This document shows, one piece after another, positions 7,781 through 16,924 of a DNA stretch of 64,000 nucleotides. How positions within the stretch are numbered: position 1 is the stretch's first letter; each line of letters begins with the position of its first letter. The notes beneath the pieces are model-generated. The model did not search any database and was not told where the DNA came from. It saw only the letters and a program-made list of their open reading frames with translations. Source of the stretch: JAEUIZ01 sp046155605 (GTDB lineage: Bacteria > Planctomycetota > Phycisphaerae > Phycisphaerales > UBA1924); NCBI GenBank assembly GCA_046155605.1, contig JBJXFQ010000011.1, forward strand, positions 1 through 64,000. The letters run 5' to 3'. The position numbers were made by a program, and so were the translations under genes.

Positions 7781-9556
7781 TTACTTTCGAATCTCGACGG
7801 GCTCGATCTCGAAGATGAGCATAGCGTCGGGCGGGATGATCTTTTTGCCGCCGGCTGAGAAGCCGCGGCTGCCGTAGGCGAGTTCGGGCGGGACGATGAG
7901 CCGGCGCTTGCCCCCGATTCGCATGCCGGGATAGCCCTCGATCCAACCCTTGATGACCCCGCCGCGGAGCGAGAACGAGAGCGGCTCGTTACGGTCATAG
8001 GAGGAGTCGAACTTCGTCCCGTCGGCAAGCATGCCCTTGTAATGAGCGCGGAGGTCGGCGAAGGGAGGGATGACCGCGCCAGTGCCGATGCGGAGGTCCT
8101 CGATGATGAGTCCCGAGTCGGTCTCACGGCGTTCGAGAACGGCCTCGACGGTAGGGAGTCGGCGAACCTTGATGTTGCGGAAGCGGACCTCGTCGCCGTG
8201 ATCTTGCAGCGCGATGTGGCCGGCGGGACGAGTGAGAAAGTCGGGATATTTGGTCCACTTGCTCTGGGCCAGGGCGGTCTTGAACTCGGGCGAGGCAGTG
8301 TCGGCATCCACGACTTTGAAGCCGTTCAGCCAGTGCTCGATGCGCGTGCCCTTGCAGACGATGCGAACGGAGTTCCACTCACCGGCGGGTCGGGCGGTGT
8401 CGAAGGCGAGCGGGACGACGTCGTAGAGCGTGCCGGAGCGGGTCTTGCCCTTGTTCGAGTCGGCGTGGGCGACATCATCGAGCACCTGCAACTCCGCGCC
8501 GGTCTCCCAGCAGTAGTCGTGGTCCTCGGTGGAGCGGTAAATAATGCCGCTGTTGCCGCCCTTCGCGACGTTGAAGTCGATGGCGAGTTCGAAGTCTGCG
8601 TATTGCTCGGCGGTGACGATGTCGCCGCCGCCCTCGCCGGGCTTGCGCCAGAGCGTGCCCGCATCGACGGCCCATCCGCCGGCGGGGAATGCGGGCTTTT
8701 TGTAGCCGCGCCAGTTGGCGACGGTGGTGCCGTCAAAGATGAGGGTCCAGCCCGCGGCGCGCTCGGCGTCGGAGAGCGCGTTGTGGGCGCGCGAGTCGGA
8801 CCACGCCGCGGGAAGCGTGACCGCGCCCGTGGCGGCCCACTCGGCACCGCGGCAGATCAGCGTCTTGAACTGCGGATCGCTGATCGAGGGCTTGGAGTCG
8901 TTCGCGTTGACCCAGACATGGCCCAGAGGCGTGGCGAAGACGCGGCCCTGGCCGTATTGCATCGTGAAGGCCATGGGCTCGATCTTGCCGGTGCCGCCGG
9001 TGTCGGTCGCGGAGAAGGCGGTGGCGAGGACCTCGATGGGTACGTTCTGGACGTTGACCAGTTTGTGGTAGAGTTCGTCGGGGTGGGCGCGGAGGTCGGC
9101 GAGGCCGGTGGTAATGGGATGGGCCTTGTTGGTGAAGGTGATGTCGAAGGCGTGAAACTTGCCGTGGGCCGAGCCCTCGCGCCACATGAGCCCGAGCAGT
9201 TTCTCATATTCAGGCCAGTCGGCGAAGGAGTTATTGGCGGAGTGGATGGCCACGACGCCGGCACCCTCGCGGACGGCGTTCAGGAAGTTCGCGTCGCCCG
9301 CGTCGCCCCAGCGCCTCGAGTTCTTGTAATCGTTGTAATCGAGGACAAAGAGCCGGTATCGCCCGACCGCCACGGCGTCGGCGAGCGTCGTCCACGGTTC
9401 GTCGGTGATCGTGACGGCGAAACGGCCGGTGGCCTCGAGCGTGTCGGCGTGCTGCCGGCTCGTGTATCGCCAGTTGTGGTTGTTGTGGCCCGTGATGAGC
9501 AGCGTCGGGATGGGATCAGCAGCGAGGGCGGCGAGCACGAGCGCGGCGGTGAGCAT
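7781..9556 (-). CDS. Exported three-domain protein: ThuA-like, DUF1080 (3-keto-disaccharide hydrolase-like) and FKBP-type prolyl isomerase
   Basis: A 591-residue protein with a short hydrophobic N-terminus (MLTAALVLAALAA), so probably exported. Residues about 15-240 look like a ThuA trehalose-utilisation domain (LLITGHNNHNW, GVVAIHSANNSF, PLGHVW). About 268-470 match DUF1080, a concanavalin-like domain found in 3-keto-disaccharide hydrolases (WTLIFDGTTVANWRGY, GNSGIIYRSTED, EWNSVRIVCKG, RFRNIKVRRL). From about 475 an FKBP prolyl isomerase follows (DSGLIIEDLRIGTG, AHYKGMLADGTKFDSS, GMRIGGKRRLIVPPELAYG, LIFEIEPVEI). ThuA and DUF1080 often co-occur in planctomycetes and fit carbohydrate breakdown in the envelope; the attached FKBP is unusual. 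It converges on the helicase gene and stands alone. Confidence 0.85.
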   Translation of the reverse strand: MLTAALVLAALAADPIPTLLITGHNNHNWRYTSRQHADTLEATGRFAVTITDEPWTTLADAVAVGRYRLFVLDYNDYKNSRRWGDAGDANFLNAVREGAGVVAIHSANNSFADWPEYEKLLGLMWREGSAHGKFHAFDITFTNKAHPITTGLADLRAHPDELYHKLVNVQNVPIEVLATAFSATDTGGTGKIEPMAFTMQYGQGRVFATPLGHVWVNANDSKPSISDPQFKTLICRGAEWAATGAVTLPAAWSDSRAHNALSDAERAAGWTLIFDGTTVANWRGYKKPAFPAGGWAVDAGTLWRKPGEGGGDIVTAEQYADFELAIDFNVAKGGNSGIIYRSTEDHDYCWETGAELQVLDDVAHADSNKGKTRSGTLYDVVPLAFDTARPAGEWNSVRIVCKGTRIEHWLNGFKVVDADTASPEFKTALAQSKWTKYPDFLTRPAGHIALQDHGDEVRFRNIKVRRLPTVEAVLERRETDSGLIIEDLRIGTGAVIPPFADLRAHYKGMLADGTKFDSSYDRNEPLSFSLRGGVIKGWIEGYPGMRIGGKRRLIVPPELAYGSRGFSAGGKKIIPPDAMLIFEIEPVEIRK

Positions 9557-9654
9557 GGGGCCTCCGAGAAAGTCTCAAAGCAGCACAACTCAAACAAGAA
9601 CCAAGTCAGTTCACGAGTCAGCGGATCCGGTATGAGTTTCCTAACGCGGGCGAG

Positions 9655-12600
9655 TTACCAATCCAGTGGTGAGAGCCAGGAACGGGCGAGGTCTTCGACG
9701 GCGAGATCGACGGCATGGGGCGAATCGTGCGACGCGCGAAGCCGCCCTGAAGTATCGAGGAATCCGAGAACCGTCCAGGGCAGACCGACGAGCGCTCGCT
9801 CAACAGTCGGAAGGTGATGCGGAGACACTTCGAGCACAAACCGGCTCGGTGATTCGGAGAATGCGGCGGCGATCGGATCGAGGTGGACGCGTGAGAGGTC
9901 GATGGCTGCGCCCACGCCGGCGGGCGCGCCGATGAGCATCTCGGCGATGGCGACGAGCAGCCCGCCTTCGGAGACATCGTGGGCCGACAGGGCGTGCCGA
10001 TGCGCGATGAGCCCGGCGACAACCCGCGCGAGCCTTGGACCCATCGCAAGGTCGGTGGTCGGGAGCGGCGATGCGTGCGGACAGAGGGCGGATTGATAGA
10101 TCGATCCGCCGAGTGCGGGTTGGGTCGATCCGACGAGCACCAGCGCGCTGCCCGGCCGTTTCGCGTCGGAGGTGAGCGCGAGATTCGTGTCGGGGACGAT
10201 GCCCATGCCCGTGATGAGCAGCGTGGGCGGGATCTCGATCGTGCGTTCCTGGCCGGTGGCGGGGTCGGTGAACTTGAGTTGGTTGTTGAGCGAGTCTTTG
10301 CCGCTGACAAAGGGCGCGCGATAGGCCTTGGCGGCGTCATAGCAGCCCTCGGAGGCACGGACGAGCGAGGCGAGATTCTGCGGCTTGCCGCAACTGGGCC
10401 AGCAGAAGTTGTCGAGGATGGCGATGCGTTCCGGGTCGGCCCCGAGGCAGATGAGGTTGCGAACGCACTCGTCGATGGCGGCAAGGGCCATGAGGTAGGG
10501 GTCGCCGCCGTCGCCGGGGAGCGCCGGGTCGCCGATGCCTGTTTGCAGACCGCAGGCGAGCGCGATGCCGCGTCCGGAGCCGGGGATTGGCTCGATGACG
10601 GCACCGTTGCTCGGCCCGCGCGCACAGGGGCCGACGAGTGGCTTGATGATCGTGTTGCCCTGCACCTCGTGGTCGTACTGACGGATGATCCAGTGCTTGC
10701 TGGCGACGTTGGGGTGAGAGAGGAGAAGAAGAAGGGACGAAGGGACTGAGGGGCGAAATGACGAAGAGCCCGTGGTGTCGCGTCCGTGGTCCTTCGTCGC
10801 TGCATCGCTGCGGCGCGCGCTCGCTCCCCAGACCGCCTCGCGAGTGGGCTGCGGGATGCCGTCGTGTAGGAAGTCCATCGGCATTCGCCCGACCTCGTGG
10901 CCGTGGTAGCGGAGGATGAGATCACGTTTGGGCGTGCCGAAGACGCCGAGGTCAGCGAGTTCGACGCCCTCCTCGCGGCAGATGCGAGTGAGCGTCGGCA
11001 GATTTTCGGGCGGGACGGCGAGGATCATGCGTTCCTGTGCCTCGCTGATCCAGATCTCGGTGTAGGAGAGGCCGTCGTATTTCAGCGGCGCGCGATCGAG
11101 ATGCACCTCGGCCCCAAGCGCGGCCCCCATCTCGCCGACCGCGGAGGAGAAGCCGCCCGCGCCGCAATCCGTGATCCCATTGAAGAGCGGTGAAGATGAA
11201 GACGGCATCGAAGCGTCGCCGTCACGAGCGCGAAGGATCGCGTCGAGCAGCCGCTTCTCTTCGATCGCGTTGCCGATCTGGACGGCGTGGGAGAACTCGT
11301 CGGCGTGGCCCTGCTCGAGTTCGGCGGAGGAGAAGGTCGCGCCGTGGATGCCGTCGCGTCCGGTGCGGCCGCCCAGCGCGATGATGCGGTCGCCCGGCTT
11401 GGCGCCGCCGTGGACGAGGTTTCGCGGCAGCAGCCCGACACACCCGCAGAAGACGAGCGGATTGCCGACGTAGCGATCGTCGAAGGCGACCGCGCCGGCG
11501 ACGGTGGGAATGCCCATGCGGTTGCCGTAGTCGCGGACGCCGGCGACCACGTCGGTGAGGATGCGGCGCGGATGAAGCGTTCCGGGGGGAAGCGTGGTTT
11601 GTGGGGTGGCGACGCAGAAGACATCCGTGCTGGCGATGGGCTTGGCACCAAGCCCCGTGCCGATGACATCCCGGATGCACCCGCCTGCGCCGGTGGCCGC
11701 GCCGCCGTAGGGCTCGAGAGCGGATGGATGGTTGTGGGTCTCGACCTTGATGCAGACGGCGTGGCGGTCGTCAAACGCGATCACACCGGAGTTGTCCTTG
11801 AAGACGCTGAGGGTCCAATCAACGCCGTCGGCGATGAGTTCGTGGGTGGCGGCGGCGACGGTCGATTTCAGCAAGTTGTTGATCGTGACCGAGCCGTCGC
11901 GTTCGACAGTGTGGCCCGGGCGGCCTTCCCACTTGATGGGATCCGGCTTGCCGTCTCTTCCTTCGTGCCGGTACCTGATCCTGCTCTTGAGCGTCTTGTG
12001 GACGCAGTGCTCGGACCAGGTTTGTGCGAGCGTCTCGAGTTCGGCATCGGTTGGTTCGCGTTCAAGCCGGCGAAACTCGGCCTGGATGGCTTGCATCTCT
12101 TCCAGACTGAGGAACAAATGCCCCTCGCGTGAGAGCCGAGTCAGACCCGCGTCGTCGAGGCTGCGGATCGGGATGTGGCGAAGGGAAAGGGGCGTCGGCG
12201 TGCCGGTCGGCAGCCGATCAGGGTGATACGGCTGAAGGTGGATGCGATGGACCACGGGGTTTGCCAGCGACGCCCGCGCGAGCCGATCAGCGTCGTGGGA
12301 GGTCAGCCCTGCGAGATCGAACCGCTGGCCGGTGGAGACGGCGGGGTCGATGCTCAGCAGTTCGCGGAGCGCGGCGCGCACGGATTGGGCGGCCGGGTCC
12401 ATGACGCCCGGCAGGGGATGGACCTCAACGATCGCAGCACCCTTCGACGACGCGGCACCCGCCGAAGCGATTTCCGTCACGGGATCAGCCAGCAATCGAT
12501 GGCAGACGGTCGCGAGTTGGCCCTCGGAAAGGACGGCCTCGATCAGATAAACCTTGGCCGTGCGCACGGACGCGGGCCGGAGCCCGAGGCCCTCGGCCCG

Positions 12601-12681
12601 GCGTGCGACATCGGCGGCGCGGGGGTCCGCGATACCTTCACGGGGACGAACCTCGACGCGGTGGACGGCCATGCCGGGCAT
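9655..12681 (-). CDS. purL: Phosphoribosylformylglycinamidine synthase with fused N-terminal PurS-like domain
   Basis: FGAM synthase, purine biosynthesis: ATP-dependent conversion of FGAR to FGAM, with ammonia from glutamine hydrolysis. The 1008-residue chain is longer than a standalone small PurL because its first ~80 residues look like PurS (HRVEVRPREGIADPRA). Recognised synthase segments are QTWSEHCVHKT, KVETHNHPSALEPYGGAATG, GGRTGRDGIHGATFSS, CGAGGFSSAVGEMG, RQYDHEVQG and SGKDSLNNQ. No glutaminase (PurQ) domain is attached, so PurQ must be elsewhere. About 38 Ser-rich residues encoded near 10714-10827 interrupt the segment before SHPNVASKHW and look like an insertion. Start is 12681, with an in-frame ATG at 12672 as alternative; neither has a clear ribosome site. 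purC lies 23 kb away. Confidence 0.92.
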   Translation of the reverse strand: MPGMAVHRVEVRPREGIADPRAADVARRAEGLGLRPASVRTAKVYLIEAVLSEGQLATVCHRLLADPVTEIASAGAASSKGAAIVEVHPLPGVMDPAAQSVRAALRELLSIDPAVSTGQRFDLAGLTSHDADRLARASLANPVVHRIHLQPYHPDRLPTGTPTPLSLRHIPIRSLDDAGLTRLSREGHLFLSLEEMQAIQAEFRRLEREPTDAELETLAQTWSEHCVHKTLKSRIRYRHEGRDGKPDPIKWEGRPGHTVERDGSVTINNLLKSTVAAATHELIADGVDWTLSVFKDNSGVIAFDDRHAVCIKVETHNHPSALEPYGGAATGAGGCIRDVIGTGLGAKPIASTDVFCVATPQTTLPPGTLHPRRILTDVVAGVRDYGNRMGIPTVAGAVAFDDRYVGNPLVFCGCVGLLPRNLVHGGAKPGDRIIALGGRTGRDGIHGATFSSAELEQGHADEFSHAVQIGNAIEEKRLLDAILRARDGDASMPSSSSPLFNGITDCGAGGFSSAVGEMGAALGAEVHLDRAPLKYDGLSYTEIWISEAQERMILAVPPENLPTLTRICREEGVELADLGVFGTPKRDLILRYHGHEVGRMPMDFLHDGIPQPTREAVWGASARRSDAATKDHGRDTTGSSSFRPSVPSSLLLLLSHPNVASKHWIIRQYDHEVQGNTIIKPLVGPCARGPSNGAVIEPIPGSGRGIALACGLQTGIGDPALPGDGGDPYLMALAAIDECVRNLICLGADPERIAILDNFCWPSCGKPQNLASLVRASEGCYDAAKAYRAPFVSGKDSLNNQLKFTDPATGQERTIEIPPTLLITGMGIVPDTNLALTSDAKRPGSALVLVGSTQPALGGSIYQSALCPHASPLPTTDLAMGPRLARVVAGLIAHRHALSAHDVSEGGLLVAIAEMLIGAPAGVGAAIDLSRVHLDPIAAAFSESPSRFVLEVSPHHLPTVERALVGLPWTVLGFLDTSGRLRASHDSPHAVDLAVEDLARSWLSPLDW
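10714..10827 (-). repeat. Degenerate pyrimidine-rich repeat inserted in frame in purL
   Basis: On the coding strand this stretch reads as purine-rich sequence (ACGAAGGACCACGG) followed by pyrimidine-rich sequence ending CAGTCCCTTCGTCCCTTC and CT-rich triplets. It encodes Ser/Arg-rich residues including RPSVPSS where PurL proteins normally run straight on to the SPNVASKxW segment. The same TCCCTTCGTCCC core occurs in mfd (39823-39905), with related tracts near 44505-44562, 42180-42262 and 3165-3258. Confidence 0.6.
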
Positions 12682-12722
12682 GATAGTCGGCGGCCAGCAC
12701 GGGCTTGGGGTAGAGTGGGCGC

Positions 12723-14648
12723 ATGAGCGAAGCGGCCCGGACGGCAGAAGCAGCGAAGTTGCTGGAGTTGGCGCGCGGCGGGGAGCCCGACGACCGCCCG
12801 CCGACGGGGACCGTGCTTTTCGAGGTTGCGTGGGAGGTCTGCAACCAGGTCGGGGGGATTTATCAGGTCTTGAAATCGAAGGCCGGGACGATCGTGGACC
12901 GCTGGCGCGACCGGTATTGTGTCGTTGGGCCGTATGTGCAGGCGAAGGCGGCGATCGAGTTTGAGCCGACGCGGGCGACGGGCTGGCTCGGGCGGGTGAT
13001 CAACTCGCTGCGGGATGAGGGGCTGATCGTCCATCACGGGCGGTGGCTGGTGCCGGGGAATCCGCGGGCGCTACTGATCGAGCATGTGATGCCCCCGGAG
13101 AAACTGGGCGAGGTGAAATACCGCCTGTGGAGGGACCACGGGATCGAGTGCCCCGGCCAGGATTGGTGGCTGGACGGGGCGGCCTCGTTCGGTGATGCGG
13201 TGCGTCGACTGCTGGAATCGATCTGCCACTTCTGGTGCGGGGCCGGGGCGCAGGCATCGGGGCCGGGCGGGCCGGTGCCGGATCGGCGGGTGGTGGCGCA
13301 CTTTCACGAGTGGCTGGGCGGGCTGGCGCTGCCGATGGTTCGCAAGGCGCGGCTGCCCGTGGCGTGCGCGTTCACCACGCACGCGACGCTGCTGGGGAGA
13401 TATATCGCGTCAGCGGAGGAGAGTTTCTACGACCGCCTGCCATGGATGGACCAGGCTGCGGAGGCGGAAAAGTACAACGTCCGCACGCAGCACGCGATGG
13501 AGCGCGCGTGCGCGCACGGCGCGCACGCGTTCACGACCGTCTCGGCGGTGACGGCGGAAGAGTGCACGCACCTGCTGGGGCGCACACCGGATGTCGTCAC
13601 GCCCAATGGGCTGAACATCCGGCAGTATTACGCGGCCCATCAGATGCAGAACTGGCACGCGGAGTACAAAGAACGCATCCACCAGTTCGTGATGGGGCAC
13701 TTTTTCCCGAGTTATGCGTTCGACCTCGACAAGACGCTGTATCTCTTCACCAGCGGGCGGTACGAGCCGCGGAACAAGGGGTTCGACCTTTGCATGGAGG
13801 CAATGGCGCGGCTCAACGCGGAGTTGCGGGCGCTACGGGACAAGGGCGAGGCCACCCCCACGGTCGTGTTCTTTGTCATCACGCAGCGCGCGGCGAGATC
13901 GATCAACCCGCTGATCCTCGAGAAGCGCGGCGTGCTCAACGAACTGCGTCAGGTCTGCCAGAGGATCACCGAGAACCTGGGCGAGAAGCTCTATCGGCAC
14001 GGTGCCTCGGGCGAGCGCATCCACCTCGACGACCAGGTCGATGAATACTGGCGGCTGCGCTACAAGCGGACGCAGTTCGCGCTTCGCACGCACCGCCTGC
14101 CGATGGTCTGCACGCACATGATGGAGGACGACGCGAACGACCCCGTGCTCAACCACATCCGCCTTCTGGGGCTCCTCAATCGCGCGGAAGACCCGGTGAA
14201 AGTGGTGTACCACCCGGAGTTCATCAACCCCGTGAGCCCGCTCTGGGGGATCGAGTACGAGCAGTTCATCCGCGGGTGCCACCTGGGCGTCTTCCCGAGC
14301 CTCTATGAACCATGGGGCTACACCCCGCTTGAGTGCATGGCGTGCGGGGTGCCGGCGATCAGCAGCGACCTCGCGGGCTTCGGCCGCTACGCGCAAGAGA
14401 ACATGATGGGCCACGAGGAACTGGGCCTGAGCGTGTTGCGACGCCGCGGGCGCTCGTTCCACGATTCGGCGTCGGAACTGACGGGGATGCTGTTGCACTA
14501 TTGCCGGCAGCCGCGGCGAGATCGGATCGCCGTGCGCAACGCCGTGGAGCGGGCGAGTTGGCAGTTCGATTGGTCGCGGCTCGCGCCGGCGTATCACAAG
14601 GCGCAGGCGCTGGCCGTCGAACGGTTGGGGGCTGAACTGGCGGGGTGA
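12723..14648 (+). CDS. Glycogen synthase, GT3 (eukaryote/animal-type) family
   Basis: A 641-residue glycogen synthase resembling the GT3 family (yeast/animal GSY type) rather than bacterial GT5 GlgA. The N-terminal VLFEVAWEVCNQVGGIYQVL (31-50) matches the GT3 signature. HFHEWLGG near 192 is the donor-site region, TTHATLLGRYI follows, and SLYEPWGYTPLECMACGVP near 527 carries the paired glutamates of retaining GT-B enzymes. GT3 enzymes normally use UDP-glucose to extend alpha-1,4-glucan; donor choice here is inferred from the family. The ATG at 12723 is 41 bp from the divergent purL start. No other glycogen gene is adjacent; the gene converges on the DUF1573 gene with only 12 bp between stops. 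Confidence 0.88.
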   Translation: MSEAARTAEAAKLLELARGGEPDDRPPTGTVLFEVAWEVCNQVGGIYQVLKSKAGTIVDRWRDRYCVVGPYVQAKAAIEFEPTRATGWLGRVINSLRDEGLIVHHGRWLVPGNPRALLIEHVMPPEKLGEVKYRLWRDHGIECPGQDWWLDGAASFGDAVRRLLESICHFWCGAGAQASGPGGPVPDRRVVAHFHEWLGGLALPMVRKARLPVACAFTTHATLLGRYIASAEESFYDRLPWMDQAAEAEKYNVRTQHAMERACAHGAHAFTTVSAVTAEECTHLLGRTPDVVTPNGLNIRQYYAAHQMQNWHAEYKERIHQFVMGHFFPSYAFDLDKTLYLFTSGRYEPRNKGFDLCMEAMARLNAELRALRDKGEATPTVVFFVITQRAARSINPLILEKRGVLNELRQVCQRITENLGEKLYRHGASGERIHLDDQVDEYWRLRYKRTQFALRTHRLPMVCTHMMEDDANDPVLNHIRLLGLLNRAEDPVKVVYHPEFINPVSPLWGIEYEQFIRGCHLGVFPSLYEPWGYTPLECMACGVPAISSDLAGFGRYAQENMMGHEELGLSVLRRRGRSFHDSASELTGMLLHYCRQPRRDRIAVRNAVERASWQFDWSRLAPAYHKAQALAVERLGAELAG

Positions 14649-14660
14649 CTGCGGTATCGA

Positions 14661-15722
14661 TCAACGTGCAGGCTTGGTCCACCAGCACACAGGCACGTCC
14701 GCGAGTTCTACGCCGCTCGCCGACAACACGCGGAGTCGTCGAACGCCATGCACTGGCATCGCAGTCGTCGGCGTCAGCGAGATCTCAACGCGCGCGCCGT
14801 CCACGAGTCGCGCCTCCAGCCACGGCGTGGGAGGAATGAGCCGCAACTCAGCGGGCGTGAGCGTTGTGTCGGCATTGGGTCGAAGGGTGAGGGTGCGGGT
14901 CGTCGCGCGCTCGGGACGAAGAAACACGATCCCGCCGGGCTCGGTGCGATACCGCGCTCGCGTTTCGAGTCGGATCGCCACCCGCACCGACGGCTTCGCC
15001 TCCGCGTCGGCGGCCAGTTCGATCCAGCCGTCCATGATCCCTGGCTGCTCGGGCGCGGGTCCGGTCGCGCGCACGCGGAGCACGCCCAGCGGCAGCGCTG
15101 GGTCTTGCACGGGCGCGGCGGTCCACCCCGGCAGCGTGCAGGCAGCCCACGTCAGTTGCGGCTTCGTCTCTTTCTCCGTCAGGATTCGAACATGCACGTC
15201 GAGATGAGCGACGGTCCCCACGACCGCGGGAACGATGGCCGATTCCGGCCGCACCACGAACTGCTGATCTGTCTGGTACCGGATCGCGCACACCCCGAGT
15301 TCAGTACGACCGACGTTCGCCTCGTTCCTCGCCGCGCGGAAGGTCACAGTCTGGACTTGCTCACCGGGCACGCTGGCGGGGGCGACGCGCATCGTCAGGA
15401 CCGCTTGCGCCATCGGCGCGACCGATTCGGCATCAAACGCGGCATCCAGGCACCCGCAACTCTTGTTGACGATCCTCAGCGCGACCGGCGTGAGAGACGC
15501 GTTCTCGAAGGTGATGCGACGCGTCAGCGGCTTGCCGCTCTGGACTCGCCCCAGATTCTCGGCATCGGCGTTCACGACGCGAAGCCGCGTCAACTCGCCC
15601 TTGGGCAGTGCCGCTTGCTCGCCCGAGGGAGGGGGCTGAAGTCCTTTCGTCGCGCCGACGAGCGACACGACGAGGGCGATCGCCGTCGACGACGCGAGCG
15701 TCAGAATGGACGGCGATTTCAT
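14661..15722 (-). CDS. Exported DUF1573-domain protein
   Basis: A 353-residue exported protein. After a signal-like segment (ILTLASSTAIALVVSLVGA) comes a DUF1573 Ig-like domain, recognised by the NLGRVQSGKPLTRRITFEN strand pattern and the hallmark NKSCGC motif. The rest is beta-rich with a conserved-looking C-terminal repeat-like region. DUF1573 proteins are envelope proteins of unknown function, often beside small secreted peptides in Bacteroidetes and planctomycetes. The ATG overlaps the stop of the upstream gene by four bases (ATGA), so translation is coupled. It is the last gene of the three-gene unit led by the Cys-rich secreted protein. Confidence 0.8.
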   Translation of the reverse strand: MKSPSILTLASSTAIALVVSLVGATKGLQPPPSGEQAALPKGELTRLRVVNADAENLGRVQSGKPLTRRITFENASLTPVALRIVNKSCGCLDAAFDAESVAPMAQAVLTMRVAPASVPGEQVQTVTFRAARNEANVGRTELGVCAIRYQTDQQFVVRPESAIVPAVVGTVAHLDVHVRILTEKETKPQLTWAACTLPGWTAAPVQDPALPLGVLRVRATGPAPEQPGIMDGWIELAADAEAKPSVRVAIRLETRARYRTEPGGIVFLRPERATTRTLTLRPNADTTLTPAELRLIPPTPWLEARLVDGARVEISLTPTTAMPVHGVRRLRVLSASGVELADVPVCWWTKPAR

Positions 15723-16900
15723 GGACTGCGCTCCGCTCGGACTCGATCAAACGAAGCACGGATTCCCGCAGGGGTCGTGCGCTCGGCCGTGAGCCCGTTG
15801 AACATGTCCGCATCCGGTGGAAGGCTGCGGAACATCTCATCGAAGGTCATCGGCTGGTTCACTCGGATGTTCGACGCGACCATGATCTGCGGCGAGAACG
15901 TCGTCTCTGAGGGCTCGAACACGGAGAAAGGCCCGATGACGATCGATCGGCTCCGGTCGAGCACCTCCACAATCTGGAGCCGGTCGATCCATCGCTTCAG
16001 TTCCGGTGTCACGATGTCCGGGGGCAGTCCTTCGAGGCGGCGAGATAACTCGAAGTCCTTCTGCCGATCGGGTGAAAGCGGCGCATCGACATTCGGGACG
16101 ATCTTCGAGTACATCGAAGCCTGGATCCCGACTCGCGGCATCCAGATGCCGTCGACCTGAACCGCTTCGACCACCACCAGCGTCTCATAGACGTACGAGC
16201 CGGGGCGCGTCGCATGCATACGGATCACGCGGGGCATTCCTCCACGCTCCGGGTCCACGCGAACCTCGACATCGACGACGCCCTCGCTGGCCGCACCAAC
16301 GCCGATCACCCCGGGCCACGGCTCCTCGGACGTGGGCTCGAGCGCAACGTGTTGTCGCGCTCGGCCCAATCGCCATGAGAGCGTGGCCGCACGCATGGGA
16401 TCACCGGGCTCGGCGTAGCGCCCGAGCAGGCGCCAGAGATTGGCGCCGCCCGAGGAGTAGACGTCCGAGTTAGTCAGCATGCCGCGGTTGGTGGCGGGTG
16501 ATCGCGTCACGCGGTACGCGCCATCGCCGAAAAAGAGCATCTCGTACTGCTCAACCTTCGACGGTTGACCCTCGACGTCCGGCGGATCACGAATCAACTT
16601 GGTTGCCCGCATGAACCACTCTCGTGTTTCGCTGGCATACAGCGTCGAACGCTGGAGAAGCATCCATGTGGCGAATGTGGCGAGAGTGCCGCCCCCAGTG
16701 TTCGTGCTGGGGCATGAGAACTCCTCCTGGTCCCACGAAACGCAACGAACCGACCGTTCGTAGGCCTCCAGCATGCCGAGCACGGTCACGGGAATATTGT
16801 CTGGCGTAGTTGGGTCAGCCACTTGCCCTAGAGTGGAGCCGCAGACGCTCATCACGACTATCGCAGTCCTATAGAGGCGCGATCCGAATCGTGCTCCCAT
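15719..16900 (-). CDS. Exported protein of unknown function, middle gene of the Cys-rich/DUF1573 operon
   Basis: A 393-residue protein that I do not recognise. The N-terminus (RLYRTAIVVMSVCGSTLGQVA) looks like a signal peptide. The rest is soluble and mixed alpha/beta, with segments such as GDGAYRVTRSPATNRGM, YVYETLVVVEAVQVDGIWMP and QPMTFDEMFRSLPPDADMFN. The pattern of a variable exported protein reporting on a beta-sheet shell recalls LolA/LolB-like planctomycete proteins, but that is weak. It starts with ATG after a GGAG, 24 bp downstream of the Cys-rich gene, and overlaps the DUF1573 gene by four bases. Cotranscription of all three is therefore very likely. Confidence 0.75.
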   Translation of the reverse strand: MGARFGSRLYRTAIVVMSVCGSTLGQVADPTTPDNIPVTVLGMLEAYERSVRCVSWDQEEFSCPSTNTGGGTLATFATWMLLQRSTLYASETREWFMRATKLIRDPPDVEGQPSKVEQYEMLFFGDGAYRVTRSPATNRGMLTNSDVYSSGGANLWRLLGRYAEPGDPMRAATLSWRLGRARQHVALEPTSEEPWPGVIGVGAASEGVVDVEVRVDPERGGMPRVIRMHATRPGSYVYETLVVVEAVQVDGIWMPRVGIQASMYSKIVPNVDAPLSPDRQKDFELSRRLEGLPPDIVTPELKRWIDRLQIVEVLDRSRSIVIGPFSVFEPSETTFSPQIMVASNIRVNQPMTFDEMFRSLPPDADMFNGLTAERTTPAGIRASFDRVRAERSP

Positions 16901-16924
16901 GACTATGCTCCACGTTCGCGTGCG

